Positions 4,427 through 11,807 of a stretch of 13,341 nt of DNA are shown here, one piece after another. The position numbers and the translations under genes were made by a program. The DNA lies in contig CALFYN010000540.1 of the NCBI GenBank assembly GCA_937952345.1, positions 1 through 13,341 on the forward strand, in the 5' to 3' direction. Numbering within the stretch: position 1 is the first letter of the stretch; each line of letters opens with the position of its first letter. The notes below the pieces were generated by a model, which saw only the letters and a list, made by a program, of their open reading frames with translations, had not been told where the DNA came from and made no database searches. The stretch is from an uncultured Acidobacteriota bacterium (lineage in GTDB: Bacteria; Acidobacteriota; Terriglobia; Bryobacterales; Bryobacteraceae).

Positions 4427-6297
4427 GCGGGTTCGAGGGCCCGTGCGCGCTGGAGGCCGGAGAGGTCGCGGACGGCGCCTCGGGAGGCGCTGGTGGTGAG
4501 TGCGGCGTAGGCTTGCAGGGCGCGGGAGACAACGCGATTGCGGTTGCGCGGCTTCCAGGCGTCATCGCCGCGGTCTTCCATGACACGGCGGCGGCGGGCG
4601 AGTTCGGTGTCGCTGACATCGAGCCGCAGCAGGCGTTGTGGGATGTCGATGATGATGGTGTCGCCTTCCTCGACGAGGGCGATGGCTCCTCCTTCGGCGC
4701 TCTCGGGCGAGATGTGGCCGATGGAGAGGCCGGAGCTGCCGCCGGAAAAGCGGCCGTCGGTGATGAGGGCGCACACTTTGCCGAGGCCTTTCGATTTCAG
4801 GTAGCTGGTGGGGTAGAGCATCTCCTGCATGCCGGGTCCGCCGCGCGGGCCTTCGTAGCGAATGACGACGACATCGCCGGGACGCATCTGGTCGCCGAGA
4901 ATGGCTTCGACGGCAGCATCCTGGGATTCGAAGATGCGGGCGGAGCCTCGGAACGTGAGCAGGGCCGCATCGACGCCGGCGGTTTTGACGATCGAGCCTT
5001 CTTCGGCGATGTTGCCGTAGAGAACGGCGAGTCCGCCGTCGCGGCTGTAGGCGTGTGCAAGATCGCGAATGGCGCCGGTGGAGCGGTCGAGGTCCAGCGC
5101 GTCGTAGCGGGCGGATTGGGAGAAAGGCTCGGTGGTGCGGATGCCTCCGGGGGCGGCGCGGAAGAAGTCGTGGACCTGTTGGGAGTTGGTGCGCTTGACG
5201 TCCCACGCGTTGAGCGCATCGCCCATGGTGGCGGCGTGCACGGTGCAGGTGTGTTTGTGGAGCAGGCCGGCGCGGTCGAGTTCGCCGAGGATGGCCATGA
5301 TGCCTCCGGCGCGATGGACGTCTTCGACGTGCACGTTGGAGGTGGAAGGGGCGACCTTGCACAGATGGGGGACGCGGCGCGAGAGGCGATCGATGTCGGC
5401 CATGGTGAAGGGCACTTCGCCTTCCTGCGCGGCGGCGAGCAGATGGAGAATGGTGTTCGTTGATCCGCCCATGGCGATGTCGAGCGACATGGCGTTTTCA
5501 AAGGCGTCGAAGCTGGCGATGCTGCGGGGCAGAACGGATGTGTCGTCCTGTTCGTAGTAGCGGCGGGCGAGATCGACAATGCGGCGGCCGGCTTCGAGGA
5601 ACAGATTCTTGCGATCGGCGTGGGTGGCGACGATGGTTCCGTTGCCGGGCAGGGCGAGGCCGATGGCTTCGGTGAGACAGTTCATGGAATTGGCGGTGAA
5701 CATGCCGGAGCAGGAGCCGCAGGTGGGGCAGGCGGAGCGCTCCATGTCGTTGACGTATTCGTCGGACACGCGGGAATCGGCGGCGACGATCATGGCGTCG
5801 ATGAGGTCGACGGCTTTGATGAGGCCATCGGATTGTTTCACTTTGCCCGCTTCCATGGGGCCGCCCGAAACAAAAATGGCGGGAATGTTCAGGCGCATGG
5901 CGGCCATGAGCATGCCGGGGGTGATTTTGTCGCAATTGGAGATGCAGACGAGGGCGTCGGCGCAGTGGGCGTTGGCCATGTATTCGACGGCGTCGGCGAT
6001 CAGTTCGCGCGAGGGCAGCGAGTAGAGCATGCCGTCGTGTCCCATGGCGATGCCGTCATCGACGGCGATGGTGTTGAACTCCTTGGCGACGCCGCCGGCG
6101 TTTTCGATTTCACGGGCAACCAACTGGCCGAGGTCCTTGAGGTGGACGTGGCCGGGAACGAATTGGGTGAAGGAATTGGCGATGGCGATGATGGGCTTGT
6201 CGAAGTCGCCGTCTTTCATTCCGGTGGCGCGCCAGAGGCTGCGCGCGCCGGCCATGTTGCGTCCATGCGTAGTGGTGCGGGATCGGTAAGTAGGCAT
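4423..6297 (-). CDS. ilvD: Dihydroxy-acid dehydratase
   Basis: The enzyme dehydrates 2,3-dihydroxy-isovalerate and 2,3-dihydroxy-methylvalerate to the 2-keto acids, the third common step of valine/isoleucine synthesis, in the cytoplasm with an iron-sulfur cluster. The 624-residue protein is close to the E. coli enzyme over its whole length (about 616 residues). The N-terminus M-P-T-Y-R-S-R-T-T-T-H-G-R-N-M-A-G-A-R and the cluster motif C-I-S-N-C122-D-K-I-T-P-G are visible, as are A-C-P-T-C-G-S-C196-S-G-M-F-T-A-N-S-M, D-I-A-M-G-G-S-T-N-T and D-G-R-F-S-G-G-S-S-G-L-S-I-G-H. It has V-P-G-H where plant and shorter bacterial forms carry the third cluster cysteine (T-C-N-x-H), so it belongs to the E. 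coli-like class. No other ilv gene is nearby. ATG 6297 lacks a Shine-Dalgarno; a TGATACAAA element lies 16 nt before it. Confidence 0.97.
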   Translation of the reverse strand: MPTYRSRTTTHGRNMAGARSLWRATGMKDGDFDKPIIAIANSFTQFVPGHVHLKDLGQLVAREIENAGGVAKEFNTIAVDDGIAMGHDGMLYSLPSRELIADAVEYMANAHCADALVCISNCDKITPGMLMAAMRLNIPAIFVSGGPMEAGKVKQSDGLIKAVDLIDAMIVAADSRVSDEYVNDMERSACPTCGSCSGMFTANSMNCLTEAIGLALPGNGTIVATHADRKNLFLEAGRRIVDLARRYYEQDDTSVLPRSIASFDAFENAMSLDIAMGGSTNTILHLLAAAQEGEVPFTMADIDRLSRRVPHLCKVAPSTSNVHVEDVHRAGGIMAILGELDRAGLLHKHTCTVHAATMGDALNAWDVKRTNSQQVHDFFRAAPGGIRTTEPFSQSARYDALDLDRSTGAIRDLAHAYSRDGGLAVLYGNIAEEGSIVKTAGVDAALLTFRGSARIFESQDAAVEAILGDQMRPGDVVVIRYEGPRGGPGMQEMLYPTSYLKSKGLGKVCALITDGRFSGGSSGLSIGHISPESAEGGAIALVEEGDTIIIDIPQRLLRLDVSDTELARRRRVMEDRGDDAWKPRNRNRVVSRALQAYAALTTSASRGAVRDLSGLQRARALEPA

Positions 6298-6313
6298 GAG
6301 GGGGTAACTTTTA

Positions 6314-6344
6314 TTTGTATCAGAAATGGCATGATGTATCAGAA
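6314..6344. promoter_or_regulatory. Tandem TGTATCAGAA repeat between ilvD and sulfatase starts
   Basis: Two 10-bp direct repeats, 6316-6325 and 6335-6344, lie 19 bp apart in the 50-bp gap between the divergent starts. Read on the minus strand each contains TGATACA, resembling an extended -10 box (TG-n-TACAAA in the copy nearer ilvD). The 13-mer TTTCTGATACAAA recurs on the plus strand at 2989-3001, 6 nt before ATG 3008. It could be paired operators or overlapping divergent promoters. Confidence 0.4.
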
Positions 6345-6347
6345 GCT

Positions 6348-7709
6348 ATGAGACGTCGTGACTTTCTTGGTGCGGCGGCCGCACCGCTGCTGGGGCAAAC
6401 CCAACAGCGACCGAACATCCTTTTCTTTCTCTGTGACGATTTGGGCTGGGGCGATCTTGGCTGCTATGGGAACCGCTTCCTGCCGACTCCGAACCTTGAC
6501 CGGTTCGCCAAGCAGGGCACGCAGTTCACGCAGTTTTACGTAGCCAATCCGGTCTGTTCGCCGAGCCGGACGGGATTCATGACGGGCCAATATCCGGCGC
6601 GGCACCGCATTCACGGGCACCTGGCGGCGGCGGAGTTGAACGAGCGGCGGGGGATGCCGAACTGGCTGGATCCGGCGGCTCCGATGCTGCCTCGGATGTT
6701 GAAGGACGCGGGCTACGCGACGGCGCATTTCGGAAAGTGGCATCTGGGCAGCGGGGCAGGGGCTCCGGAGCCTTCGGCCTATGGGTTTGACGAATACCGC
6801 ACGGTGAATGGCAACGGTCCGTCGTATGACGATCGCGATGAGACGTTCCGGCACCGGTCGACGGAGGCGTTCGTCGATGAGACGGTGCGGTTTCTCGGTG
6901 CGCATCGCGGCCGGCCGTGCTTTGTAAATCTGTGGACGATGCTGCCGCATGCGCTGCTGGTTCCGACGGACGAAGACATGCGTCCGTTTGAGAGGTACGG
7001 GCCGGCGACGAAGCGCTTCAAGGGTGCGCGGACGATTTACTATGCTTCGGTGGCGGCGATTGATCGCGCCTTTGGGCGGCTGATGGCGAAGCTGGATGAA
7101 ATGGGGCTGGCGCAGAATACGATTGTGCTGTTTTCTTCCGATAACGGGCCGGAGGAGATTTTCATTTCGAACGCGGGGCATAGCGGTGTGGGCTCGCCGG
7201 GGCCGTTCCGGGGGCGCAAGCGCAGCCTGTATGAAGGCGGCGTGCGTTTGCCGGGGATTGTGCGCTGGCCGGGACGCGTGCCGGCGCGCCTCGATTCGAC
7301 GAGCGTGATGGGGGCGGTGGATTACCTGCCGACGATGGCGAAGCTGGCGGGGGTGCGTGCTCCCGAGGGAGACGGCGAGGACCGCAGCGGAGTGCTGTTG
7401 GGCAAGCCTGCCGCGCGGCGGAAGCCGCTCTATTGGGAGTGGCGCTTCAACATTGCCGGGCATGTATCGAACATCAGCCCGATGCTTTCCATGCGCGATG
7501 GGGATTGGAAGCTGATGATGAATCCGGACCGCAGCCGGGTGGAGCTATACGACATTCCGCGCGATCCGATGGAGATGCAGAACCGCGCGGCGGAGAAGCC
7601 GGATGTGGTGGCGCGGATGTCGCAGAAGGTGCTGGCGTGGCAGAAGACACTGCCCGCGGGTCCGATGGATCCGGGGGCGGGGAAGAACGACTACCCCTGG
7701 CCGAAGTAG
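6348..7709 (+). CDS. Tat-exported arylsulfatase-type sulfatase
   Basis: Type I sulfatases hydrolyse sulfate esters with a Ca-bound formylglycine. This 453-residue protein shows metal ligands D30-D31 (F-F-L-C-D-D-L-G-W-G-D-L-G-C-Y-G), the modification motif C70-S-P-S-R-T-G, G-K130-W-H132-L-G, H201, and S-S-D265-N266-G-P-E, with K291 in R-G-R-K-R. The complete active site is present, so it is likely functional once activated by a formylglycine-generating enzyme (none in this window). The N-terminus M-R-R-R-D-F-L-G-A-A-A-A is a twin-arginine signal. ATG 6348 was chosen over upstream TTG 6315 because it puts the R-R-x-D-F-L motif at the very N-terminus. The Shine-Dalgarno is weak. The substrate may be a sulfated glycan, but no carbohydrate-specific motif can be read. 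Its stop lies 1 nt from the convergent DUF1592-type gene. Confidence 0.95.
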   Translation: MRRRDFLGAAAAPLLGQTQQRPNILFFLCDDLGWGDLGCYGNRFLPTPNLDRFAKQGTQFTQFYVANPVCSPSRTGFMTGQYPARHRIHGHLAAAELNERRGMPNWLDPAAPMLPRMLKDAGYATAHFGKWHLGSGAGAPEPSAYGFDEYRTVNGNGPSYDDRDETFRHRSTEAFVDETVRFLGAHRGRPCFVNLWTMLPHALLVPTDEDMRPFERYGPATKRFKGARTIYYASVAAIDRAFGRLMAKLDEMGLAQNTIVLFSSDNGPEEIFISNAGHSGVGSPGPFRGRKRSLYEGGVRLPGIVRWPGRVPARLDSTSVMGAVDYLPTMAKLAGVRAPEGDGEDRSGVLLGKPAARRKPLYWEWRFNIAGHVSNISPMLSMRDGDWKLMMNPDRSRVELYDIPRDPMEMQNRAAEKPDVVARMSQKVLAWQKTLPAGPMDPGAGKNDYPWPK

Positions 7710-7710
7710 A

Positions 7711-10167
7711 TCACTTGGAGCGGAAGATTTCGCTGGCGATGGCGAGTTCGACGAGATCGCGGAAGCCACCGCCACGGGCGGCGAGTTCCCTGGCGATGCG
7801 GTCGATGCGGGGGCGGTCGAGCGGTTCCATGCGCCGGCCACAGGCATAAGCCAGTAGCTTTTCGGTGAGCATGCGCGTGAATTGCGGCTGATTGGCGGCG
7901 AGGATTTTCTTCAATCCGGCGGCATCCTGGAAGGATTTGCCATCGGGCATCTGGCCGGAGGCATCGACGGGCACGCCGGGTTTGTATTGGGTGCGCCATG
8001 CGCCGATGGGATCGAAGTTTTCGAGTGCGAAGCCGGGCGGATCAATCTTCTGATGGCAGGCGAAGCAGGCGGGGGAGTCGCGATGTTTGGTGAGGATTTC
8101 GCGCATGGTCTTGGCGCCGCGTATGTCGGGGTCGATGGCGGGGACGTTGTCGGGAGGCGGCGCGGGCGGGGTGCCGAAGATGTTTTCGAGCAGCCAGACG
8201 CCGCGCGTGACGGGAGATGTTTCGATGCCGTTGGCCGTTACCGTGAGCACGCTGCCCTGGCCGAGCAATCCGCCGCGATTGGGATTGGTGAGTTTGACGA
8301 GGCGGAATTCATGGCCGCCTTCGGCGGGGATTTGATCGGCGAGGCCGTAGAGCTTGGCGAGCGGACGGTTGAGGAAGCTGTAGTCGGCATCGAGGAAGCG
8401 GGCGATGGGTTCGTTCCGGTCGAGCAAGTGGCGGGCGAAGAGATGTGTTTCGCGCTTCATGGCGGCCTGCAGATCGAGGCCGTAGAAGTGCTCGAAGGTG
8501 TCGCGGTCGGGAGGCATGTCGCCGAGGCTGCGGAGGTTGAGCCAGCTATCGAGGAATCCGGTGATGAAGGCATCGGCGCGCGGGCTCGAGAGCAGGCGGC
8601 GGGTTTCGGCGAGGAGTGTTTCGGTTTTGGCGAGATCGCCGCTGGCGGCATGGCGCAGCAGTTGCTCATCGGGCATGGAGGACCAGAGGAAATAGGAGAG
8701 GCGGGAGGCAAGGGCGTACGGCGCGAGGCGGGTGGCCTTGGGGGAATCGGATTCAGCGAGATAGAGGAACGCCGGGGAGCAAAGGGCTGCTTTGAGTCCG
8801 TCTTTGAGGGCGTCGAAGGGAGATGCGCCGCCTTTGCGGCGGGCTTCGACGACCGACATCAGGCGATCGACTTCCTCGGGGCGGGCGGGGCGGCGATAGG
8901 CGCGGGTGGCGAAGTTTTGGAGGATCTCGCGGGTGCGCTCGGGCTGGAATGCGCTTTCGCCGAGGGCGAGGCGGCGGGCGGGCATCGGCCACTGATCGTA
9001 GAGCGGGCCCTTGATGTGGACTTCATGAATGCGGATGTGGGGCATGAAGCCGTGCTCGAGAATGAGCGGGCGTGCGGGGTAGATGCGCGGCTCGGCGGAG
9101 GCGCGGACGGCTTCGGGCAACAGGTCGCGGTGTTTGGCGATGATCTGGGTGAAGGCGCGGCGGCCGTCGATCATGCCGTTGGGGAAGACGAAGCGCGGGG
9201 TGTAGCCGGCATCGAGCCAGACGCGGAATGTTTTCCATTCGGGGCCGTTGTCACTGAGCACGGTTTCGGCGAGCAGAGGCTCAATGGGCTGCGGGTGATG
9301 CAGCGGGCCGGCCTTTTCGTCGCCGGGGACGATGCCGAGGCGGAAGGGCTCATCCTGATCGAGCTTGATGACATCGAAGCGGTAGGGATGGCGGCGATTC
9401 TTCGTTTCGGCGAGGACGCGGATTTCGTAGAAGCCATCGGCGGGGACGCCTTGGGAGAAGGCTTTCAATGGGCCGTATGCGCCTTCGTGGCGCAGGGAGT
9501 TCATGGTTTCGTAGAGGCAGAGATAGCGCTGGTTGTAGATGGCTTTGTGGGCGTAGTCGAGCTCCTGCTGCTGGCGGAAGGGGCCCTGGAAGGTCCAGGA
9601 GCGGGCTTCGGGTTGCAGTTCCAGGCGGAGGGCTTTTTCGACGATGGCGTCCGCGGCGGCGAGGTATTGCTCCAGCAGGTAGCCGGAGGTGACGAGGGCG
9701 TCGCCGATGTTGTCCATGTTGGCGGCGATCTGGTCGCGCGGGAAGGCAGCGCCGGGGTCGAACATGGCCATGTTCATGCCGAACAGGTCACCGATGGTGT
9801 TGCGGTATTCGCGCTTGTTGAGGCGGCGGAGAACGGTTTGGCTGCCGGTGCTGGAGAGTTTGGCGTGGCCTTCGGCGATCCACTGAGTGAGGGCGGCGAT
9901 GGCGGACTGCTTTTCGGCGGCGGTGGGTTGCTTCACCTTCGCCGGGGGCATGTGGCTGAGGTTGAGCTGATCCACCATGTCCTGGAGGAGGATGAGGGTG
10001 TCGGGATCGGTGGGCGGTAGGCGCAGTTGATCGAAGCGGCGTTGGGCCATCTGCGATTGCGGGCCATGGCAGGCGGTGCAGTATCGGGAAACGAAGGCGC
10101 GGAACTGGGCGGCGTCCTGGGCCGAGGCCAGCGCGCAGCAGGCCAGCGCTAATAGGAGGCGCTTCAC
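7711..10167 (-). CDS. Planctomycete-type cytochrome c/DUF1587-DUF1595-DUF1592-DUF1588-DUF1585 protein
   Basis: This 818-residue exported protein has a Sec signal at 1-16 and an N-terminal c-type heme motif C30-T-A-C-H34 with a possible Met ligand in S-H-M-P-P (M73). Next come a DUF1587 (PSD3) segment, R-R-L-N-K-R-E-Y-R-N-T-I-G-D-L at about 114-128, and a beta-rich middle (about 190-400), possibly a carbohydrate-binding-type sandwich. Then follow DUF1595 at about 403-445 (A-Y-R-R-P-A) and DUF1592 at about 450-610. DUF1588 at about 617-725 contains G-S-V-L-T-V-T-A-N-G and a second C701-x-x-C-H705, and DUF1585 closes at about 745-815. All modules are in the usual order. Two CXXCH motifs suggest a diheme periplasmic redox protein, but no activity is established for the family. 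The GTG start overlaps the stop of the DUF1552 gene (GTGA), implying coupled translation. Confidence 0.93.
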   Translation of the reverse strand: MKRLLLALACCALASAQDAAQFRAFVSRYCTACHGPQSQMAQRRFDQLRLPPTDPDTLILLQDMVDQLNLSHMPPAKVKQPTAAEKQSAIAALTQWIAEGHAKLSSTGSQTVLRRLNKREYRNTIGDLFGMNMAMFDPGAAFPRDQIAANMDNIGDALVTSGYLLEQYLAAADAIVEKALRLELQPEARSWTFQGPFRQQQELDYAHKAIYNQRYLCLYETMNSLRHEGAYGPLKAFSQGVPADGFYEIRVLAETKNRRHPYRFDVIKLDQDEPFRLGIVPGDEKAGPLHHPQPIEPLLAETVLSDNGPEWKTFRVWLDAGYTPRFVFPNGMIDGRRAFTQIIAKHRDLLPEAVRASAEPRIYPARPLILEHGFMPHIRIHEVHIKGPLYDQWPMPARRLALGESAFQPERTREILQNFATRAYRRPARPEEVDRLMSVVEARRKGGASPFDALKDGLKAALCSPAFLYLAESDSPKATRLAPYALASRLSYFLWSSMPDEQLLRHAASGDLAKTETLLAETRRLLSSPRADAFITGFLDSWLNLRSLGDMPPDRDTFEHFYGLDLQAAMKRETHLFARHLLDRNEPIARFLDADYSFLNRPLAKLYGLADQIPAEGGHEFRLVKLTNPNRGGLLGQGSVLTVTANGIETSPVTRGVWLLENIFGTPPAPPPDNVPAIDPDIRGAKTMREILTKHRDSPACFACHQKIDPPGFALENFDPIGAWRTQYKPGVPVDASGQMPDGKSFQDAAGLKKILAANQPQFTRMLTEKLLAYACGRRMEPLDRPRIDRIARELAARGGGFRDLVELAIASEIFRSK

Positions 10168-11435
10168 ACCCGAACGGTCTCCAATCCGGTGAGCGTGCTG
10201 GTGCTGAGGGCGAAACGCTGCGTTTCCACGCCGAAGTGCTGGAGCAGGGAGAGGAAGAGGTTTGAGAGTGGCACGCGGCTTCCGGGCGATTGGGGATAGG
10301 CCTTGTGTTCGCCGTGACGGAATCCGCCGCCGGCGAGGATGAGGGGCAAGTTGTTATTGGTGTGCGAATTGGCGTTGCCCATGCCGCTGCCGAATAAGAC
10401 CATGGACCGGTCGAGGAGCGAGGCGCCGCCTTCGTCGATGGATTTCAATTTGGCGAGGAATCGGGCGAATTGCTCCATTTGATACTGTTCGAGCTTGAGG
10501 AGGGCGTCGATGTTTTCCTGGAGTTGGCCGTGGTGGGAGAGGGCGTGGTAATCCTTCTTGATGCCGAGGGCGGAGGCGAGGAATCCGCCGGCGATTTCGA
10601 GGGTGAGGATGCGGGTGGAATCGGTCTGGAGGGCGAGGGCCATGAGATCGTAGAGCACGGGGAGGTCGGAGACCATGCCTTTGTTTTCGGGCTCTTTCAT
10701 GGGGGCGGCGGGTTTGGGGACTTCGGCCCAGCGGCGGTTCAACTCGAGTTGTTTTTCGACATCGCGCACGGAGGTGAAGTATTCATCGAGCTTCTGCTGG
10801 TCGCGCTTGCCGAGTTCCTTGTTGAGGGACTGGGCGTCGCCTTTGACGGCATCGAGGATGGAGCCCTGGAGGCGGAAGCGGTCGCGGGCGCGGTCGAGAT
10901 CGGCGCCGGTTTCGCTGAGGAAGAGCTTGCGGAAGAGTTCCTTGGGGCCTTCGATGGGCGGGACGCGCATGCCGCTGCGGGTCCAGCACATCATGCAGCC
11001 GCCGTGAATGCCGTCCTGGGATCCGATGGCGAGGGAGGGGAAGCGGGTGGCTCCGCCTACGGTTTCGGCGGCGCGCTGGTCGATGGAGATATTGCCTTCG
11101 GGCATCCCTTTCGCGTCGGCGGTGCGAACGCCGCTGAGGAAGGAGTGGATGGCGAAGTGGCCGCCTTTGACGCCGTGATCGAGGCCGGAAAAGATGGTGA
11201 GGTCCTGGCGGTGCGGGGCGATGGGTTCAAGGAGGAGGGGGAGTTGATAATCCTTGCCGCTTTGTTGGGGGAAGAAGGCGGGCTGATAGAAGCCGAGGGC
11301 ATTGCCGATGCAAACCATGCGGCGGGGAGGAGCGGTGGCTGCCATGCCGCGCGGCAGGAGGGATTCAAGAGTTGGGAGAGCGAGGTGGATGCCGGCGGCT
11401 TTGAGGAAGAAGCGGCGGCGGAAGGAAGTGTTCAT
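10164..11435 (-). CDS. DUF1552 (HXXSHH) family Tat-exported protein
   Basis: This 423-residue protein has a twin-arginine-type leader F-R-R-R-F-F-L-K-A-A-G-I-H-L-A-L-P at 5-21. The family signature H-x-x-S-H-H is present as H297-A-L-S-H-H302, followed by S-H-T (357-359) and a G-S-G-M-G-N segment that resemble metal-site regions of alkaline-phosphatase-like folds. The family is almost always encoded beside the DUF1592-type cytochrome protein, as here, and is exported with it; its reaction is unknown. ATG 11435 is preceded by AGGGG at 11442-11446. The stop TGA overlaps the downstream GTG by 4 nt. The long plus-strand frame opposite it (10470-11441) is a codon-bias shadow. Confidence 0.94.
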   Translation of the reverse strand: MNTSFRRRFFLKAAGIHLALPTLESLLPRGMAATAPPRRMVCIGNALGFYQPAFFPQQSGKDYQLPLLLEPIAPHRQDLTIFSGLDHGVKGGHFAIHSFLSGVRTADAKGMPEGNISIDQRAAETVGGATRFPSLAIGSQDGIHGGCMMCWTRSGMRVPPIEGPKELFRKLFLSETGADLDRARDRFRLQGSILDAVKGDAQSLNKELGKRDQQKLDEYFTSVRDVEKQLELNRRWAEVPKPAAPMKEPENKGMVSDLPVLYDLMALALQTDSTRILTLEIAGGFLASALGIKKDYHALSHHGQLQENIDALLKLEQYQMEQFARFLAKLKSIDEGGASLLDRSMVLFGSGMGNANSHTNNNLPLILAGGGFRHGEHKAYPQSPGSRVPLSNLFLSLLQHFGVETQRFALSTSTLTGLETVRV

Positions 11436-11453
11436 GGATAGCCCCTGGGGAGG

Positions 11454-11482
11454 ATTATTTCACGGTGGGGTTTGGGGTGCAA
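11454..11482 (-). promoter_or_regulatory. Candidate promoter of the DUF1552-DUF1592 operon
   Basis: On the minus strand TTGCAC (11477-11482), a 17-nt spacer and AATAAT (11454-11459) precede the ATG by 18 nt. A start near 11447 would leave a very short leader containing the AGGGG ribosome binding site. Confidence 0.4.
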
Positions 11483-11711
11483 CGGGGTGCTGGGGAAGAC
11501 TGGAATATCAATTACGGAAGAGCTGAAGTACCAGACTTCAGATCGCAGGATGGTAACTGAACACTGTTCTCCTGTAGGGGGTGTATACAGCATTAGCGAT
11601 ATGCGATCCCGTGGAGGGGTTCTGCGTACTAACTTCGATTACTGTAATATTGTGTGTAAGTAATTTATTTTGTGTTGTTTGCTGGATGGTGTCTGGTATC
11701 GATATTTTTTC

Positions 11712-11740
11712 TTGACAATCCGTTGTATACAACGTTAAGA
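11712..11740 (+). promoter_or_regulatory. Sigma-70-type promoter of the carD-like gene
   Basis: A perfect TTGACA (11712-11717) is followed after 17 nt by TTAAGA (11735-11740). The start is expected near 11746-11748, giving a leader of about 60 nt. Spacing and -35 are ideal and the -10 is fair. Confidence 0.65.
11721..11734. promoter_or_regulatory. Perfect 14-bp palindrome (putative operator) in the promoter spacer
   Basis: CGTTGTATACAACG is its own reverse complement and lies wholly between the -35 and -10 boxes. A bound protein would block RNA polymerase, so a repressor site is likely. The TTGTATACAA core resembles sites known for GntR/FCD-type repressors; the cognate regulator is not in this window. 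Confidence 0.55.
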
Positions 11741-11765
11741 TCTACTTTCCACGTACGGAAGGTGG

Positions 11766-11794
11766 CTAGTTGGTCACCCCGCTAAACCAGCTAG
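11766..11794 (+). promoter_or_regulatory. 5'-UTR hairpin abutting the ribosome binding site of the carD-like gene
   Basis: CTAGTTGGT (11766-11774) pairs with ACCAGCTAG (11786-11794) over 9 bp including one U-G, with an 11-nt loop. Its 3' arm touches the AGAGAGGG ribosome binding site (11793-11800), so folding could influence translation. Confidence 0.4.
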
Positions 11795-11807
11795 AGAGGG
11801 TCCGAGC

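Larger units (their letters stand above)
11436..11807. other. Divergent intergenic region, AT-rich towards the carD-like gene
   Basis: These 372 bp separate the minus-strand DUF1552 operon from the plus-strand carD-like gene and hold no convincing gene. A TTG-started 63-codon frame at 11472-11663 lacks a ribosome binding site. About 11620-11745 is clearly more AT-rich than the rest of the window. Two TGTATACA palindromes occur at 11582-11589 and 11724-11731, and a TTACTGTAA at 11639-11647. Confidence 0.7.

Noticed and set aside
4513..6351. Long plus-strand frames (4513-5463, 5620-6351) opposite ilvD
   Set aside because: ilvD is unambiguous on the other strand; these are antisense shadows with Gly/Asp/Val-rich translations.
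7882..10020. 712-codon plus-strand frame opposite the DUF1592-type gene
   Set aside because: It is a mirror of a strongly supported multi-domain gene in GC-rich DNA. The Gly/Ala/Glu-rich translation has no domain and no ribosome binding site.
10470..11441. 323-codon plus-strand frame opposite the DUF1552 gene
   Set aside because: Codon-bias shadow of the real minus-strand gene, with low-complexity Gly/Glu/Ala content.
11570..11590. LexA-like CTGT...ACAG site
   Set aside because: The spacing between the half-sites (11 nt) does not match the 8-nt spacing of known CTGT-N8-ACAG boxes.
11472..11663. 63-codon frame in the intergenic region
   Set aside because: TTG start without ribosome binding site, located in AT-rich promoter DNA, no recognisable features.
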